DNA of 64,000 nucleotides from Marinomonas ostreistagni. GTDB taxonomy: Bacteria; Pseudomonadota; Gammaproteobacteria; Pseudomonadales; Marinomonadaceae. The DNA lies in contig NZ_JAEMUH010000012.1 of assembly GCF_016461785.1 (NCBI RefSeq), positions 108,850-172,849 of the forward strand. The letters run 5' to 3'. The notes below the pieces were generated by a model. It was not told the DNA's origin. It did no database searches and was given only the letters and a program-made list of their open reading frames with translations. Below are positions 1 through 8,677 of the stretch, piece after piece. The position numbers were made by a program, and so were the translations under genes. The first letter of the stretch is position 1. Each line of letters opens with the position of its first letter.

Positions 1-82
1 TCGATTAAATCGATAACCTATGATCGAATTCATCGATAGATTGCGCTATTTATGTGGGATGGACCGATTAAAGGGGATAGAT

Positions 83-832
83 ATGAGTAAGAAAGTCGTG
101 CTGATTACAGGAGCAAGCCGTGGCATTGGTGCCGCCACCGCAAAATTATTTGCACAGCATGGTTATGATGTGTGCCTAAACTACAAATCAAACCGACAGG
201 CCGCCGAATCGTTGCAGAGAGAGATTTTAAGCCTAGGAGTAAAGTGCGTATGCGTGGCGGCTGATGTGGCCGATGAAGCACAAGTGGTTAGTTTATTCGA
301 AGCCATGGATTGCTCTCTTGGACCCATTTCGGTACTGGTGAACAATGCGGCGATCTTGCAACCACAAGCGCGATTAAAGGATATGTCGGCAGAACGAGTG
401 AATCAGATGTTCTGTACGAATGTGACCAGTGCTTTTATCTGTGCTCGTGAGGCCGTAAAAAGAATGTCTACGCAAATGGGGGGCCAAGGTGGAGTGATTG
501 TGAATGTTTCTTCGGTGGCTGCCAGAACAGGTTCTCCGAATGAATACATCGACTATGCAGCTTCAAAAGGAGCCTTGGATACTCTAACAAAAGGTTTAGC
601 GATGGAAGTTGCAGCGGAAGGGATTCGTGTGAACAGCGTACGTCCAGGATTAATTTACACCGATATGCATCGCGACGGCGGTGAACCAAATCGTGTGGAC
701 CGTTTGGCCAGTAAGCTGCCGATGCAACGAGGTGGGCAAGCGTCTGAGGTAGCAGAGGCCATTTATTGGTTGGCGTCGGATAAATCTTCCTTTGCTACCG
801 GCAATTTTATCGATCTGGCTGGTGGATTGTGA
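83..832 (+). CDS. SDR family NAD(P)-dependent oxidoreductase
   Basis: A 249-residue classical short-chain dehydrogenase/reductase. The nucleotide-binding motif TGASRGIG is at residues 9-16, NNAA at 87-90, and the catalytic Ser near 143-144 with Tyr158 and Lys162 (YAASK). I chose the ATG at 83 because an AGGGG ribosome-binding site lies just upstream and the protein then begins MSKKVVLITG, as the family does. The longer reading frame from 20 adds a 21-residue tail without homology. The substrate cannot be told from sequence; family members reduce or oxidise sugars, acyl chains or alcohols. No operon partner is evident, although a small unknown gene follows. Confidence 0.9.
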   Translation: MSKKVVLITGASRGIGAATAKLFAQHGYDVCLNYKSNRQAAESLQREILSLGVKCVCVAADVADEAQVVSLFEAMDCSLGPISVLVNNAAILQPQARLKDMSAERVNQMFCTNVTSAFICAREAVKRMSTQMGGQGGVIVNVSSVAARTGSPNEYIDYAASKGALDTLTKGLAMEVAAEGIRVNSVRPGLIYTDMHRDGGEPNRVDRLASKLPMQRGGQASEVAEAIYWLASDKSSFATGNFIDLAGGL

Positions 833-906
833 GTCAACAAAGCCACTTACTTTATCATCAGAGGTGCTATGATGGCGTCTTGCCAGCCTCAATGAGACTT
901 TTATAA

Positions 907-1122
907 ATGGTGTTGTTTTTCCCTAATCAACAAACGTTGGATTGTATAAGTGATAGTGGCCAAGTGCTTGGTCAAATCATTTTTCAGGCTGGTCGGGATG
1001 AATACAGCTTTGCTGTCGCCCAATCGGTACAGTTAACTGAAGCCGAACAGTCGGGTATTGCCGCCAAGATAGCTCAGCTCATAATAGGACAGTCCAGCAT
1101 TCCGATGCAGGATGATGACTAA
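907..1122 (+). CDS. Small hypothetical protein (71 aa)
   Basis: A short acidic protein of 71 residues, without signal peptide or membrane segment, ending in a run of aspartates (QDDD). I do not recognise the family. It sits 74 bases after the SDR gene on the same strand and runs towards the convergent Lrp-type regulator. The ribosome-binding site is weak (GAG about 10 bases upstream), so the start is uncertain. Codon use looks ordinary for the region, which is the main reason for keeping it. Confidence 0.5.
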   Translation: MVLFFPNQQTLDCISDSGQVLGQIIFQAGRDEYSFAVAQSVQLTEAEQSGIAAKIAQLIIGQSSIPMQDDD

Positions 1123-1137
1123 CGCGACGCGTCAGTA

Positions 1138-1602
1138 TTATTCGAGTTCAATAGCCGTTTCAAACTTATCCCGCTTCATCGAAATCAGAGTGCGAAACTT
1201 CCTCACGTTCGGATTGCTGTACAGTAGACGATCACATAGCTTTTCGTAAGCTTCCATATCTCGCACCATGATGATCAAGACAAAATCGACTTCCCCAGTG
1301 ACTTGGTAGCACTGCTTAATTTCAGATGTAGCTTGGACGCTTTTCACAAACTCCTGAAATAGCTGCTTATGATCTCTTTCCATAAACACTTCCACTACCA
1401 TGTGCAGCATAGGGCCGAGCTTATGCGGTGCGATCAGTGCGACTTGGCGACTGATATAGCCCTCTTCAGTGAGACGTTTCACCCGCTTTAAACACGCCGG
1501 AGGCGACAGCCCTACTTGTGCTGCTAACTGTACATTTGTCAGGCGGCTATCTTGTTGTAGTTGCATCAAGATATTACGGTCGATTCGATCTAAAGCGTTC
1601 AT
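1138..1602 (-). CDS. Lrp/AsnC family transcriptional regulator
   Basis: A 154-residue feast/famine regulator. Residues about 5-60 form the AsnC-type helix-turn-helix (LDRIDRNILMQLQQDSRLTN, then the LSPPACLKRV recognition helix), and the rest is the RAM ligand-binding domain that senses an amino acid and sets the oligomer state. Full length for the family and closest in pattern to Lrp itself (cysteine-containing SPPACLKRVKRL). The gene diverges from the nucleoside-gate membrane protein at 1731, so that gene and its own promoter are the obvious candidate targets; this is inferred from position. Confidence 0.9.
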   Translation of the reverse strand: MNALDRIDRNILMQLQQDSRLTNVQLAAQVGLSPPACLKRVKRLTEEGYISRQVALIAPHKLGPMLHMVVEVFMERDHKQLFQEFVKSVQATSEIKQCYQVTGEVDFVLIIMVRDMEAYEKLCDRLLYSNPNVRKFRTLISMKRDKFETAIELE

Positions 1603-1730
1603 GGTTAATAATATTTTGTTAGTTGCTTAACAAACAAATTAAATGAAATGTTTTATAAGTAAAGCGTGACATTATTTTTCTTGGCGTCTTTACAATGATT
1701 GTCTCTGTTAAATGATCTTTGTGGAACGTT

Positions 1731-2690
1731 ATGAAATCGGTATTAAGCGTTGTTCTGACTTTGCTAAACGAAGCGGCTAAGGTGTATTGGGTACTGTTAA
1801 AAGTTATGGTGCCCGCCTTAGTTATTGTTAAAGGGCTGGAAATGGTCGGTGGCGTGGAACTGCTCGGTGAAATGCTATCGCCCATGATGCAATGGGTCGG
1901 ACTGCCAAATGAGCTGGGTTTGGTCTGGGCGACCTTGATGCTCACGAATATCTATACCGGTTTGATTGTTTACTTTAACTTGGAGCTGACGCAAACCTTG
2001 AGCGTTGCGCAAGTCACCGTATTGGGCGTGCTGGCATTGTTATCGCACTCTTTACCTGTAGAAGGGGCGGTGGCGAAGAATATGGGCGTCAGCTGGCGCG
2101 TTACCCTAGCACTTCGTTTTGGTGGAGCGGTGATCTTAGGCGGTGCCCTACATTTCCTGTACAGCTCAATGAACTGGTTGCAGCAACCGGCCAGCTCTTT
2201 GTGGCGTCCCGATGCGCCTGTAGATGATAGCTTAGTGTCATGGGCCTTGGGCCAGATCGAAACCTTAGCTTGGATCTATGTGATTATATTTGCCTTGATG
2301 GTGTTGCTAAGAGTCCTTAGAGCCATTGGCATAGAGCGCATGATGCATACCTTGCTTTACCCTGTGCTGCGCTGGCTGGGTATCGGCAAAGACGCTGCAA
2401 ACGTGGCGGTGATCGGCGTGGTGCTTGGTCTGACGTTTGGTGCAGGGCTACTGATTAAAGAAGCACAGTCAGGCCGTCTGAGCCAGCGAGATATTTTCTT
2501 AACGATTGGTTTTTTAGGGCTGTTTCACAGTGTCATCGAGGACACCATGTTGATTCTTCTGATAGGGGCGGATCTTTCCGGCATTCTGTGGGCGAGATTG
2601 GTGTTTGCATTAGTGGTCATTGGTGCCTTAGCTCGTTGGTCGTATGTGACTCGGAAATTAAACGATCGCCAAGAAACACCGCAGACGTAA
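1731..2690 (+). CDS. Nucleoside-recognition (Gate) domain membrane protein
   Basis: An integral membrane protein of 319 residues with about eight hydrophobic segments and the two-part Gate architecture seen in YjiH/SpmA-SpmB-like proteins: an N-terminal half with TNIYTGLIVYF and a C-terminal half with GLTFGAGLLIKEA and GLFHSVIEDTMLI. Family members are thought to be transporters, but substrates are mostly unknown. The start at 1731 (ATG with GGAAC upstream) is preferred to the TTG at 1719. It diverges from the Lrp-type regulator, which suggests amino-acid-responsive control (inference). Confidence 0.8.
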   Translation: MKSVLSVVLTLLNEAAKVYWVLLKVMVPALVIVKGLEMVGGVELLGEMLSPMMQWVGLPNELGLVWATLMLTNIYTGLIVYFNLELTQTLSVAQVTVLGVLALLSHSLPVEGAVAKNMGVSWRVTLALRFGGAVILGGALHFLYSSMNWLQQPASSLWRPDAPVDDSLVSWALGQIETLAWIYVIIFALMVLLRVLRAIGIERMMHTLLYPVLRWLGIGKDAANVAVIGVVLGLTFGAGLLIKEAQSGRLSQRDIFLTIGFLGLFHSVIEDTMLILLIGADLSGILWARLVFALVVIGALARWSYVTRKLNDRQETPQT

Positions 2691-2710
2691 TAAAAACATG
2701 TTGCTTGATG

Positions 2711-2741
2711 AGACAAAGGGCCGTTATGCGGCCCTTTGTCT
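2711..2741. terminator. Hairpin terminator between convergent genes
   Basis: A perfect 13-bp stem (AGACAAAGGGCCG with its complement) around a 5-base loop lies between the convergent ends of the Gate protein gene and nhaC. There is no strong T-run on either side, so it may act as a weak bidirectional terminator or as an mRNA 3' end stabiliser. Confidence 0.65.
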
Positions 2742-2771
2742 AGATGTGCTGTCTAGTTATTTGCCAAATGA

Positions 2772-4259
2772 TCAGACGCTGTACCCTAGAATAATGAAAA
2801 GGGTAAAGCTCAGAACCGCACCCAATGCGGTGTAAGGTAACTGGGTCATAGCATGAGCCATGGGCGAACACCCTGCTCCTTGCGCGGCCAAGACGGTGGA
2901 ATCACTGAAGAAACAAGCATGACTACCAAACGATGACGCAGACAGCAGGGCACCAATTACTAAGGCCATATTAGCATCCACACCCAAGGCAATCGGCACA
3001 ACAATGGGAATAGCGATAATAAATGAGCCCCAGCTCGATGCCGTACCGAACACAATGGCCGCCATGACGACAAATACTAGAGCAGGCATCAGTTCAGCGG
3101 TCATGATAGGAGCGACCACGCTCACGATGTAACTTGTCATACCCAGTTCGTCGTTGACGCTTTTCAACATGAAACCGGCAATCACTGTGGACAGTGGATA
3201 GAGCATGACCTTAAAGCCTTCAAAGACGCCTTTGAACTGCTCTTCTAGCGATAACAGCCCTTGCAAGTAATACATTGCCACGGTAATCGCTAAGGTCACC
3301 AGAACGCCTTTTAATAGGTCGATATCGTAGTAGACCGTTGCCGCAATCAAAATCAACATCGGTACGATAAAGTTCAGCATGCCCACTAGACTGCTAGTTT
3401 TGCGATGGTTGGTAGCGGCCGCTTCCATGGTATCGCCAGTATAGTCTAAAGGCTTAGGTTGTCCGCTTGCTGCTCGTGCTTCCGCCTTTTTCATTGCACC
3501 AAGGTTACCGACCACACCTAATGCCACCAAAAATACGAGTATCAACGCCACCCAGCCATAGACCATAAAGGGAATGGCTGAAATATACGTTGCGAGACCT
3601 TGACCGTCGGCAGCGAGCCCGTTTTCTTCGAGCAGGCCAGCAAAGAACACGGCCCATGTAGAAACGGGCACTAAGATACACATTGGCGCGGCCGTTGAAT
3701 CGATGATGTACGCCAATTTCTCACGGGAAACTTTGTAGTGATCGGTCACTTGTTTGACGGAAGAGGACACCGCCAAACAGTTTAGGTAGTCGTCGATGAA
3801 TACGACTAAACCAATAAAAAAGGTCGTTAACAATGATTGGCGGCGAGACTTAATGCGACCTTTCAGCCAATCGCTAAAGCTATTTAAACAGCCGCTTTTT
3901 TCTAAGAGAACAATCAAACCGCCCATCAAGCCACAGACCAAAACAATCCAAATAATGGTTTCATTACCCATCACTGTAGAGAGTGTGTCGGCAAGGGATG
4001 TGACCACTGAGGTGTGATCAAGCATGATCAGGCCCGCGACCACGCCCGTTAATAAGGATTCAAACGGTGCACGAGAAATGAGAGCAATGGAGAGGACAAA
4101 CAATGTGGGCAGTAAGGATTTGAAGCCCCAGTCTTCACCAGGTTGATGTGCGTAAGACAATGACCAGAAGAAAGCGATGGCGCCTAGTGTCACCATGACG
4201 GATAGCAAAAGGGAGCGTTTAGGGTGAATAGTATTCAACGCTCTTATAACTTGTTCCAT
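2772..4259 (-). CDS. Na+/H+ antiporter, NhaC family
   Basis: A 495-residue polytopic membrane protein with the features of the NhaC antiporter family: many hydrophobic segments, the conserved IDDYLNCL stretch in the middle, DSTAAPMCILVPVSTW, and the C-terminal SSFGSHACFFSDSTVLA segment. It should exchange cytoplasmic sodium for protons, or an organic acid/amino acid pair as some NhaC relatives do. A GGGAA ribosome-binding site precedes the ATG. It is a single gene, terminated by the hairpin downstream. A second antiporter (NhaP2-like, 30.5 kb) and a sodium symporter (28.9 kb) are consistent with a marine life style. Confidence 0.88.
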   Translation of the reverse strand: MEQVIRALNTIHPKRSLLLSVMVTLGAIAFFWSLSYAHQPGEDWGFKSLLPTLFVLSIALISRAPFESLLTGVVAGLIMLDHTSVVTSLADTLSTVMGNETIIWIVLVCGLMGGLIVLLEKSGCLNSFSDWLKGRIKSRRQSLLTTFFIGLVVFIDDYLNCLAVSSSVKQVTDHYKVSREKLAYIIDSTAAPMCILVPVSTWAVFFAGLLEENGLAADGQGLATYISAIPFMVYGWVALILVFLVALGVVGNLGAMKKAEARAASGQPKPLDYTGDTMEAAATNHRKTSSLVGMLNFIVPMLILIAATVYYDIDLLKGVLVTLAITVAMYYLQGLLSLEEQFKGVFEGFKVMLYPLSTVIAGFMLKSVNDELGMTSYIVSVVAPIMTAELMPALVFVVMAAIVFGTASSWGSFIIAIPIVVPIALGVDANMALVIGALLSASSFGSHACFFSDSTVLAAQGAGCSPMAHAMTQLPYTALGAVLSFTLFIILGYSV

Positions 4260-4363
4260 AGAGTGTTCCCGATTTTAAAGCATAGTTCTTATAAGGAATT
4301 AAAATACTCTGAAACAAACTCGAAAACATATATCCCCAAGGGGTTAGCTCATAGGGGGTATAA

Positions 4364-4389
4364 AAAAGCCAGCTGGGTAGCTGGCTTTT
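4364..4389 (-). terminator. Rho-independent terminator of the chemoreceptor gene
   Basis: On the minus strand an 11-bp perfect stem (AAAAGCCAGCT and complement, loop of four) is followed by a T-rich run, placed just after the chemoreceptor stop codon. Confidence 0.85.
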
Positions 4390-4406
4390 GGGAGAGAAAA
4401 CGATCG

Positions 4407-6278
4407 TTAGACTTTGAAACGATCCAGAATCGACTTCTGTGATTCCGTATGAGTGCGTTGCTTTTCCATCGCATCACTTGAATCTTGGGCGAGATCAACC
4501 ACTGAAGTAGACAGCGTTTTAATCTTCACTGCGTTCTGATTAATCTCCTCCGCCACATGACTTTGTTCTTGTGCTGCAGAAGCGATTTGCGCATTCATAT
4601 CGCTGATTTGTTCAATAGATTGACGAATACGGTCGAGCGCGGCATCTGCTAATTGAGCATTCTCGACGGCTTTCACAGCGGTGTCTCGGCTCTCGGTCAT
4701 TGCATGGGAAACCGCTGCGGAACCGTTCTGCAATTGCTCAATCATGCCTCGGATTTCAGTGGTGGATTCCTGAGTGCGCTGCGCTAGGGTACGGACTTCA
4801 TCAGCAACCACGGCAAAACCACGACCGGACTCCCCTGCTCGAGCTGCCTCAATGGCGGCGTTCAAAGCAAGCAAATTGGTTTGGTCTGCGATCTCATTAA
4901 TTACGGCCAAAATGGTTTCGATGTTACTGGTGGCAAGCTCTAAACCTTTGACTTGTTCGACCGCTTGATCGATGCGAGCGGATAAAGCATCAATGGATTT
5001 CGCCGTATCACTGACGACAGAAGAACCTTCTATCGTTGTACGGTCAACTTCATTCGCGGATTCCGATGCGCGTTGCGCGTTTTCAGCTACTTCGTTGGAT
5101 GCCAGAGACATTTCGTGAATAGCTGTGGCCAACATCTCAAGCTCTTTCAACTGATCTTGCATGGCTTGCGAAGATTGACGTGAGCTACTGACCGTTTGTG
5201 TACCGCTTGCTGCGACTTCGTCACCTAACAGTTTAAGGTGCGTAATACGCTCCTGCAGGCTTGCTGCAAACTGGTTAAAGCCTTGAGCTAATTCAGCAAA
5301 CTCCGGCGTATTGCTAGGTTCAATGCGTTTGGTTAGGTCACCCTCACCGGTAGCAACGTCCTGAATAGCGGCATTCAGTTCAGCAAGTGGGCGCAATAAT
5401 GCTTTAATCAGTACCGTCATAACCACAATGCTGATCAGGATACCCAGAAGGCCAAAGATAATGGCGTTAGTGCGCAGTTTCGCTAGGGTAGCGTAAGCGG
5501 TTTCTTCATCGATTATGGCGACGACATACCAGTCTTGCCCTTTCTCATGAGTAACGCTGACAAGGTTTCGATCACCATCAATGTCAACTTGCTGTAGCCC
5601 CTCTTTCAAAGAAACCGAAGGCAGCACTTCAGATAGTGCTTTGCCGTTACTTTCAGCATTTGGGTGCGCAATGATTTGACCTTTACCAGTGACAAGAAAT
5701 AAGTAACCGGCATCAAAGATGTTGACGGAATTGACTAGCTCAGACAGGCCGCCAAGTTCCAAATCATAGAACATAGCACCGACAAACTGGTTGCCGTCCA
5801 TAACAGGGTTACCGATAGAGATAATTGTTTGCTTGGTTGAAACATCAATATAAGGTGCCGTCACAACCTGCTGACGTTCGCGCTTGGCATCCATGTACCA
5901 TGGACGTTTGCGCGGATCGTAGCCTGCATCCGGTTCCCAGCCGTCGTCGTTTTCGACCACAGCAGCATCGGATTCATAACCTAGGCCGATGGCTAAAAAG
6001 CTGGTTTTGATAGCAGGCTTCTCAATCAGCTGCTTGACGTAATTTCGATCATTGGGGTTTAGCTCAATGCTTTCCGTCATACTCTGCGCCAGCGCTCGTT
6101 TGTTGGACAGTTCAGCGCTGATTGTATTCCCTACCCCGACAACCATTTCCTTCAGGCTGACTTTTACTAGACCTTCGACTTCCGAGCGAACAGTCATTAA
6201 CTGTTGAACGCTTAATAAGCCAACGGTCAAGGCTAACAATAGCGATGACATCGCAACGATTTTGTGGCTGAAACGCAT
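4407..6278 (-). CDS. Methyl-accepting chemotaxis protein with dCache sensor
   Basis: A 623-residue transducer. Residues about 8-30 are the first membrane segment, 35-270 a periplasmic dCache sensor, 272-292 the second membrane segment, then HAMP and a long coiled-coil signalling domain with the hairpin tip around [20 protein letters not shown]. The sensor contains Tyr120, Arg125, Trp127, Tyr128 (in YDPRKRPWY) and Asp172 (FYDLEL). This is the spacing of the amino-acid-binding motif known from dCache_1 receptors such as PctA, so the ligand is probably one or more amino acids. No CheR-binding pentapeptide is visible at the C terminus. Monocistronic, with its own terminator. Confidence 0.93.
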   Translation of the reverse strand: MRFSHKIVAMSSLLLALTVGLLSVQQLMTVRSEVEGLVKVSLKEMVVGVGNTISAELSNKRALAQSMTESIELNPNDRNYVKQLIEKPAIKTSFLAIGLGYESDAAVVENDDGWEPDAGYDPRKRPWYMDAKRERQQVVTAPYIDVSTKQTIISIGNPVMDGNQFVGAMFYDLELGGLSELVNSVNIFDAGYLFLVTGKGQIIAHPNAESNGKALSEVLPSVSLKEGLQQVDIDGDRNLVSVTHEKGQDWYVVAIIDEETAYATLAKLRTNAIIFGLLGILISIVVMTVLIKALLRPLAELNAAIQDVATGEGDLTKRIEPSNTPEFAELAQGFNQFAASLQERITHLKLLGDEVAASGTQTVSSSRQSSQAMQDQLKELEMLATAIHEMSLASNEVAENAQRASESANEVDRTTIEGSSVVSDTAKSIDALSARIDQAVEQVKGLELATSNIETILAVINEIADQTNLLALNAAIEAARAGESGRGFAVVADEVRTLAQRTQESTTEIRGMIEQLQNGSAAVSHAMTESRDTAVKAVENAQLADAALDRIRQSIEQISDMNAQIASAAQEQSHVAEEINQNAVKIKTLSTSVVDLAQDSSDAMEKQRTHTESQKSILDRFKV

Positions 6279-6463
6279 GCAGGCTCCAATTTATTATTAG
6301 TTTGAATGAGTGGTATATCAAAGACTACTGATATAGCCACATTATTTGCATTATAGATGACAATTCCATTAACGGCAGGTTCATTTAATTCTTTATTAGG
6401 ACGTCACTTAATTAATAAAGTAAACCAGCCCTGCCAAATGATTAGAATGGCAGGGAAAATGCC

Positions 6464-7117
6464 TTATTCTGGAGAGTTAAGGTGGTGTTCTAGAAGGGAT
6501 TGTAGCATCAGTTTCAAGTCATGTAACGTGCGCGCAGCGCGTTGTTCATTTTGGTTAACGATCACCAGATAACTACTGTGTGTGACCTCAAGATAATGGC
6601 GCGCAATACGCTCTCGCTCACGAATATGTTTGTTCACACCAAGGCGTTTAAAGACTTTTGCCATTTGTGAAATCACCATGTCATCGTGACGTTCATCCAG
6701 CTCTCTTAACTCAGGTACAGAAAACATGGCTTGAACCAACCTGAGTACCGCCTTTTGCTGTCGATAAGTGCGTAAATTGATGTCAACGATCTGGTTGATG
6801 AAATCTGCTAGAGACAGTGTTTCAACTGGCCACTCTTGAATCTCCTTTAAGACATCTTCAATGCTGTCAAGCCAGCTTTTTCCCATGGCGTAGAGGATGG
6901 CGTGCTTATTAGGAAAGTAATGATAGAGGGACCCCACAGAGATCCCAACCTCTTTGGCGATGATGGCAGTATTTAGGTCGTTTAAACCAACCGTTTCCAG
7001 TAAGTTGCTGGTCACTTCTAAAATTTGCTGGGTACGCTTAATAGAGCGTGATTGCACCGGCTCGCTTCGAGGAGAGACCGGCTGCATAGTTTTCATCGTC
7101 GTAGGTGTTTTTGCCAT
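6464..7117 (-). CDS. TetR family regulator of the polyamine locus
   Basis: A 217-residue TetR-type repressor. After a roughly 25-residue basic tail comes the helix-turn-helix (NTAIIAKEVGISVGSLYHYF, around residues 48-68), followed by an all-helical ligand domain. It lies 69 bases downstream of the FAD oxidoreductase gene on the same strand, so the two are probably co-transcribed. The oxidoreductase promoter faces that of the glutamine-synthetase-like gene, and two near-identical 20-bp palindromes in that intergenic region are the likely binding sites. The regulator-site assignment is inferred from context. Confidence 0.88.
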   Translation of the reverse strand: MAKTPTTMKTMQPVSPRSEPVQSRSIKRTQQILEVTSNLLETVGLNDLNTAIIAKEVGISVGSLYHYFPNKHAILYAMGKSWLDSIEDVLKEIQEWPVETLSLADFINQIVDINLRTYRQQKAVLRLVQAMFSVPELRELDERHDDMVISQMAKVFKRLGVNKHIRERERIARHYLEVTHSSYLVIVNQNEQRAARTLHDLKLMLQSLLEHHLNSPE

Positions 7118-7186
7118 GATTCGTGAGGGTTTCCTTCCATCTATTAAGACATTGCTTACAAACGCTGCGTTTTACTGCAGGTTTGG

Positions 7187-8464
7187 CTACGGTAACCGAT
7201 CCAGCATGGAATAGTACAGCATTCCTGCAACCAATCCTGGCCAGCGTAGTAAGGTGCCACCAGGGAAGTCGCGCATGGGCAATTTTTCAAACGCATCGAC
7301 CGTTTCTAACGAGCCTTGTACTGCTTTCGCAAAGACGGCCCCAGCAAACGTAGCGAGGGCGACGCCGTGGCCTGAATAGCCATGGGCAACAAAGATATTC
7401 TCTGTTTGACGCGCGATTTGTGGCATACGATTTAACGTGATGGCAAGCGTCCCACCCCAAGCATAATCGATACTATAACGGTCAAGTTCAGGGTAGGTTT
7501 CCAGCATATGTTTCTTCACAAACCCTGCAATGTCTCTTGGGAATCTTGGGCTGTAATTCTCACCACCGCCCCACAGCATGCGACCATCGGCCGACAGGCG
7601 ATAGTAATTCACCACAAACTTGGAGTCAGCGATTGCAATGTTGTCAGGATTAATACGCTCAATCACCTCTTGTGGCAGTGGCTCGGTTGCAATAATAAAG
7701 TTATTGATCGGCATGATCTTACGGGCCGCTGGGCGATTCAGGTGGCCTAAGTAACCATTGCAGGCAAATAAAATATAGCGACAGGTGACTTGTCCTTTGG
7801 CCGTGCGGACGACCGGTCTTTCACCCGCTTGATAGTTAATCACAGCAGAGTTTTCATAAAGCTTCGCACCATGTCCCTCTGCTGCTTTGGCTAATCCCAA
7901 AGCAAAATTCAGTGGGTGCACATGGGCGCCCTCTGAATACCATTCACCACCATGATAACGATCTGTACCCAGCTTCTTGGCAACCTCGTCTGCACTGAGA
8001 AAGGAGACCCCTTGATAGCCCAAAACGTCTCGCTTGTATGCAACCGCCTCTCGAATATCTTCTGCATGTTTTGACTTATTAGCCACGTGTAGTACACCAG
8101 CGCTTAAGTCACAGTCAATTTGATACTTTTTCACCAAGTCCTTGACCAGCGAGACCGAATCGACTGAGGTTTGCCATAATAGATCTGCGGTCTCTTTGCC
8201 AACGTGTTTCACCATGTCTTCATGGCCCATGTTATGGCCTTGGCATATCTGTCCTCCATTTCGTCCAGAGGCTCCCCAGCCAATTTTATGAGCTTCCAGT
8301 AACGTAACCTGATACCCCGCTTCGGCAAGATGCAATGCTGCGGAGGTCCCAGTAAAGCCTCCGCCAATAATGCAAATGTCACTCTCGTGATCCCCAACGA
8401 GCTGCGGGCGATCCACTAATGCTTTGGCCGTAGCGGCGTAGTAAGACGCTTCATGTGTGCTCAA
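7187..8464 (-). CDS. FAD-dependent amine oxidoreductase, PuuB-like
   Basis: A 425-residue DAO-family flavoenzyme. The dinucleotide-binding motif is near residue 32 (ICIIGGGFTGTSAALHLAEA), with the conserved GWGASGRNGGQ and a C-terminal FVAHGYSGHGVALA that closes the FAD site. With a glutamine-synthetase-like ligase divergently next to it and a polyamine-binding protein beyond, it is most likely gamma-glutamylputrescine oxidase or a relative acting on another glutamylated amine. The start is a TTG: AGGAG lies seven bases upstream of it, the protein begins at the usual family position, and there is no suitable ATG. Confidence 0.88.
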   Translation of the reverse strand: MSTHEASYYAATAKALVDRPQLVGDHESDICIIGGGFTGTSAALHLAEAGYQVTLLEAHKIGWGASGRNGGQICQGHNMGHEDMVKHVGKETADLLWQTSVDSVSLVKDLVKKYQIDCDLSAGVLHVANKSKHAEDIREAVAYKRDVLGYQGVSFLSADEVAKKLGTDRYHGGEWYSEGAHVHPLNFALGLAKAAEGHGAKLYENSAVINYQAGERPVVRTAKGQVTCRYILFACNGYLGHLNRPAARKIMPINNFIIATEPLPQEVIERINPDNIAIADSKFVVNYYRLSADGRMLWGGGENYSPRFPRDIAGFVKKHMLETYPELDRYSIDYAWGGTLAITLNRMPQIARQTENIFVAHGYSGHGVALATFAGAVFAKAVQGSLETVDAFEKLPMRDFPGGTLLRWPGLVAGMLYYSMLDRLP

Positions 8465-8488
8465 TGTGGCACTCCTATATCACCTGTT

Positions 8489-8508
8489 AACCGAATGATT
8501 AGTCGGTT
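8489..8508. promoter_or_regulatory. Operator copy 1 of the polyamine divergon
   Basis: A 20-bp imperfect palindrome AACCGAAT..AGTCGGTT, 17 of 20 bases identical to the second copy at 8586-8605. It lies just upstream of the FAD oxidoreductase start. Likely site of the TetR regulator encoded at 6464-7117 (inference). Confidence 0.75.
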
Positions 8509-8583
8509 TTACAAAAAAATGAATTTTTTCAAAAGCTATTTTTAACTAAGTGTTGATTTAATAATCAAACTGAAATATGTTTT

Positions 8584-8607
8584 TAAACCGAAGTATTATT
8601 CGGTTTA
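8584..8607. promoter_or_regulatory. Operator copy 2 of the polyamine divergon
   Basis: A 24-bp palindrome TAAACCGAAG..TTCGGTTTA, with its core matching the copy at 8489-8508. Centre-to-centre spacing is 97 bp, about nine helical turns, compatible with looping or with independent control of the two divergent promoters. A further half site (AACCGAAA) follows near 8619. Confidence 0.75.
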
Positions 8608-8677
8608 GAGCAAAGAATAACCGAAACAAAAAAGATCGCAATAGAAAATTTTAGATCCATCCAAACCAAGGTGAGTT

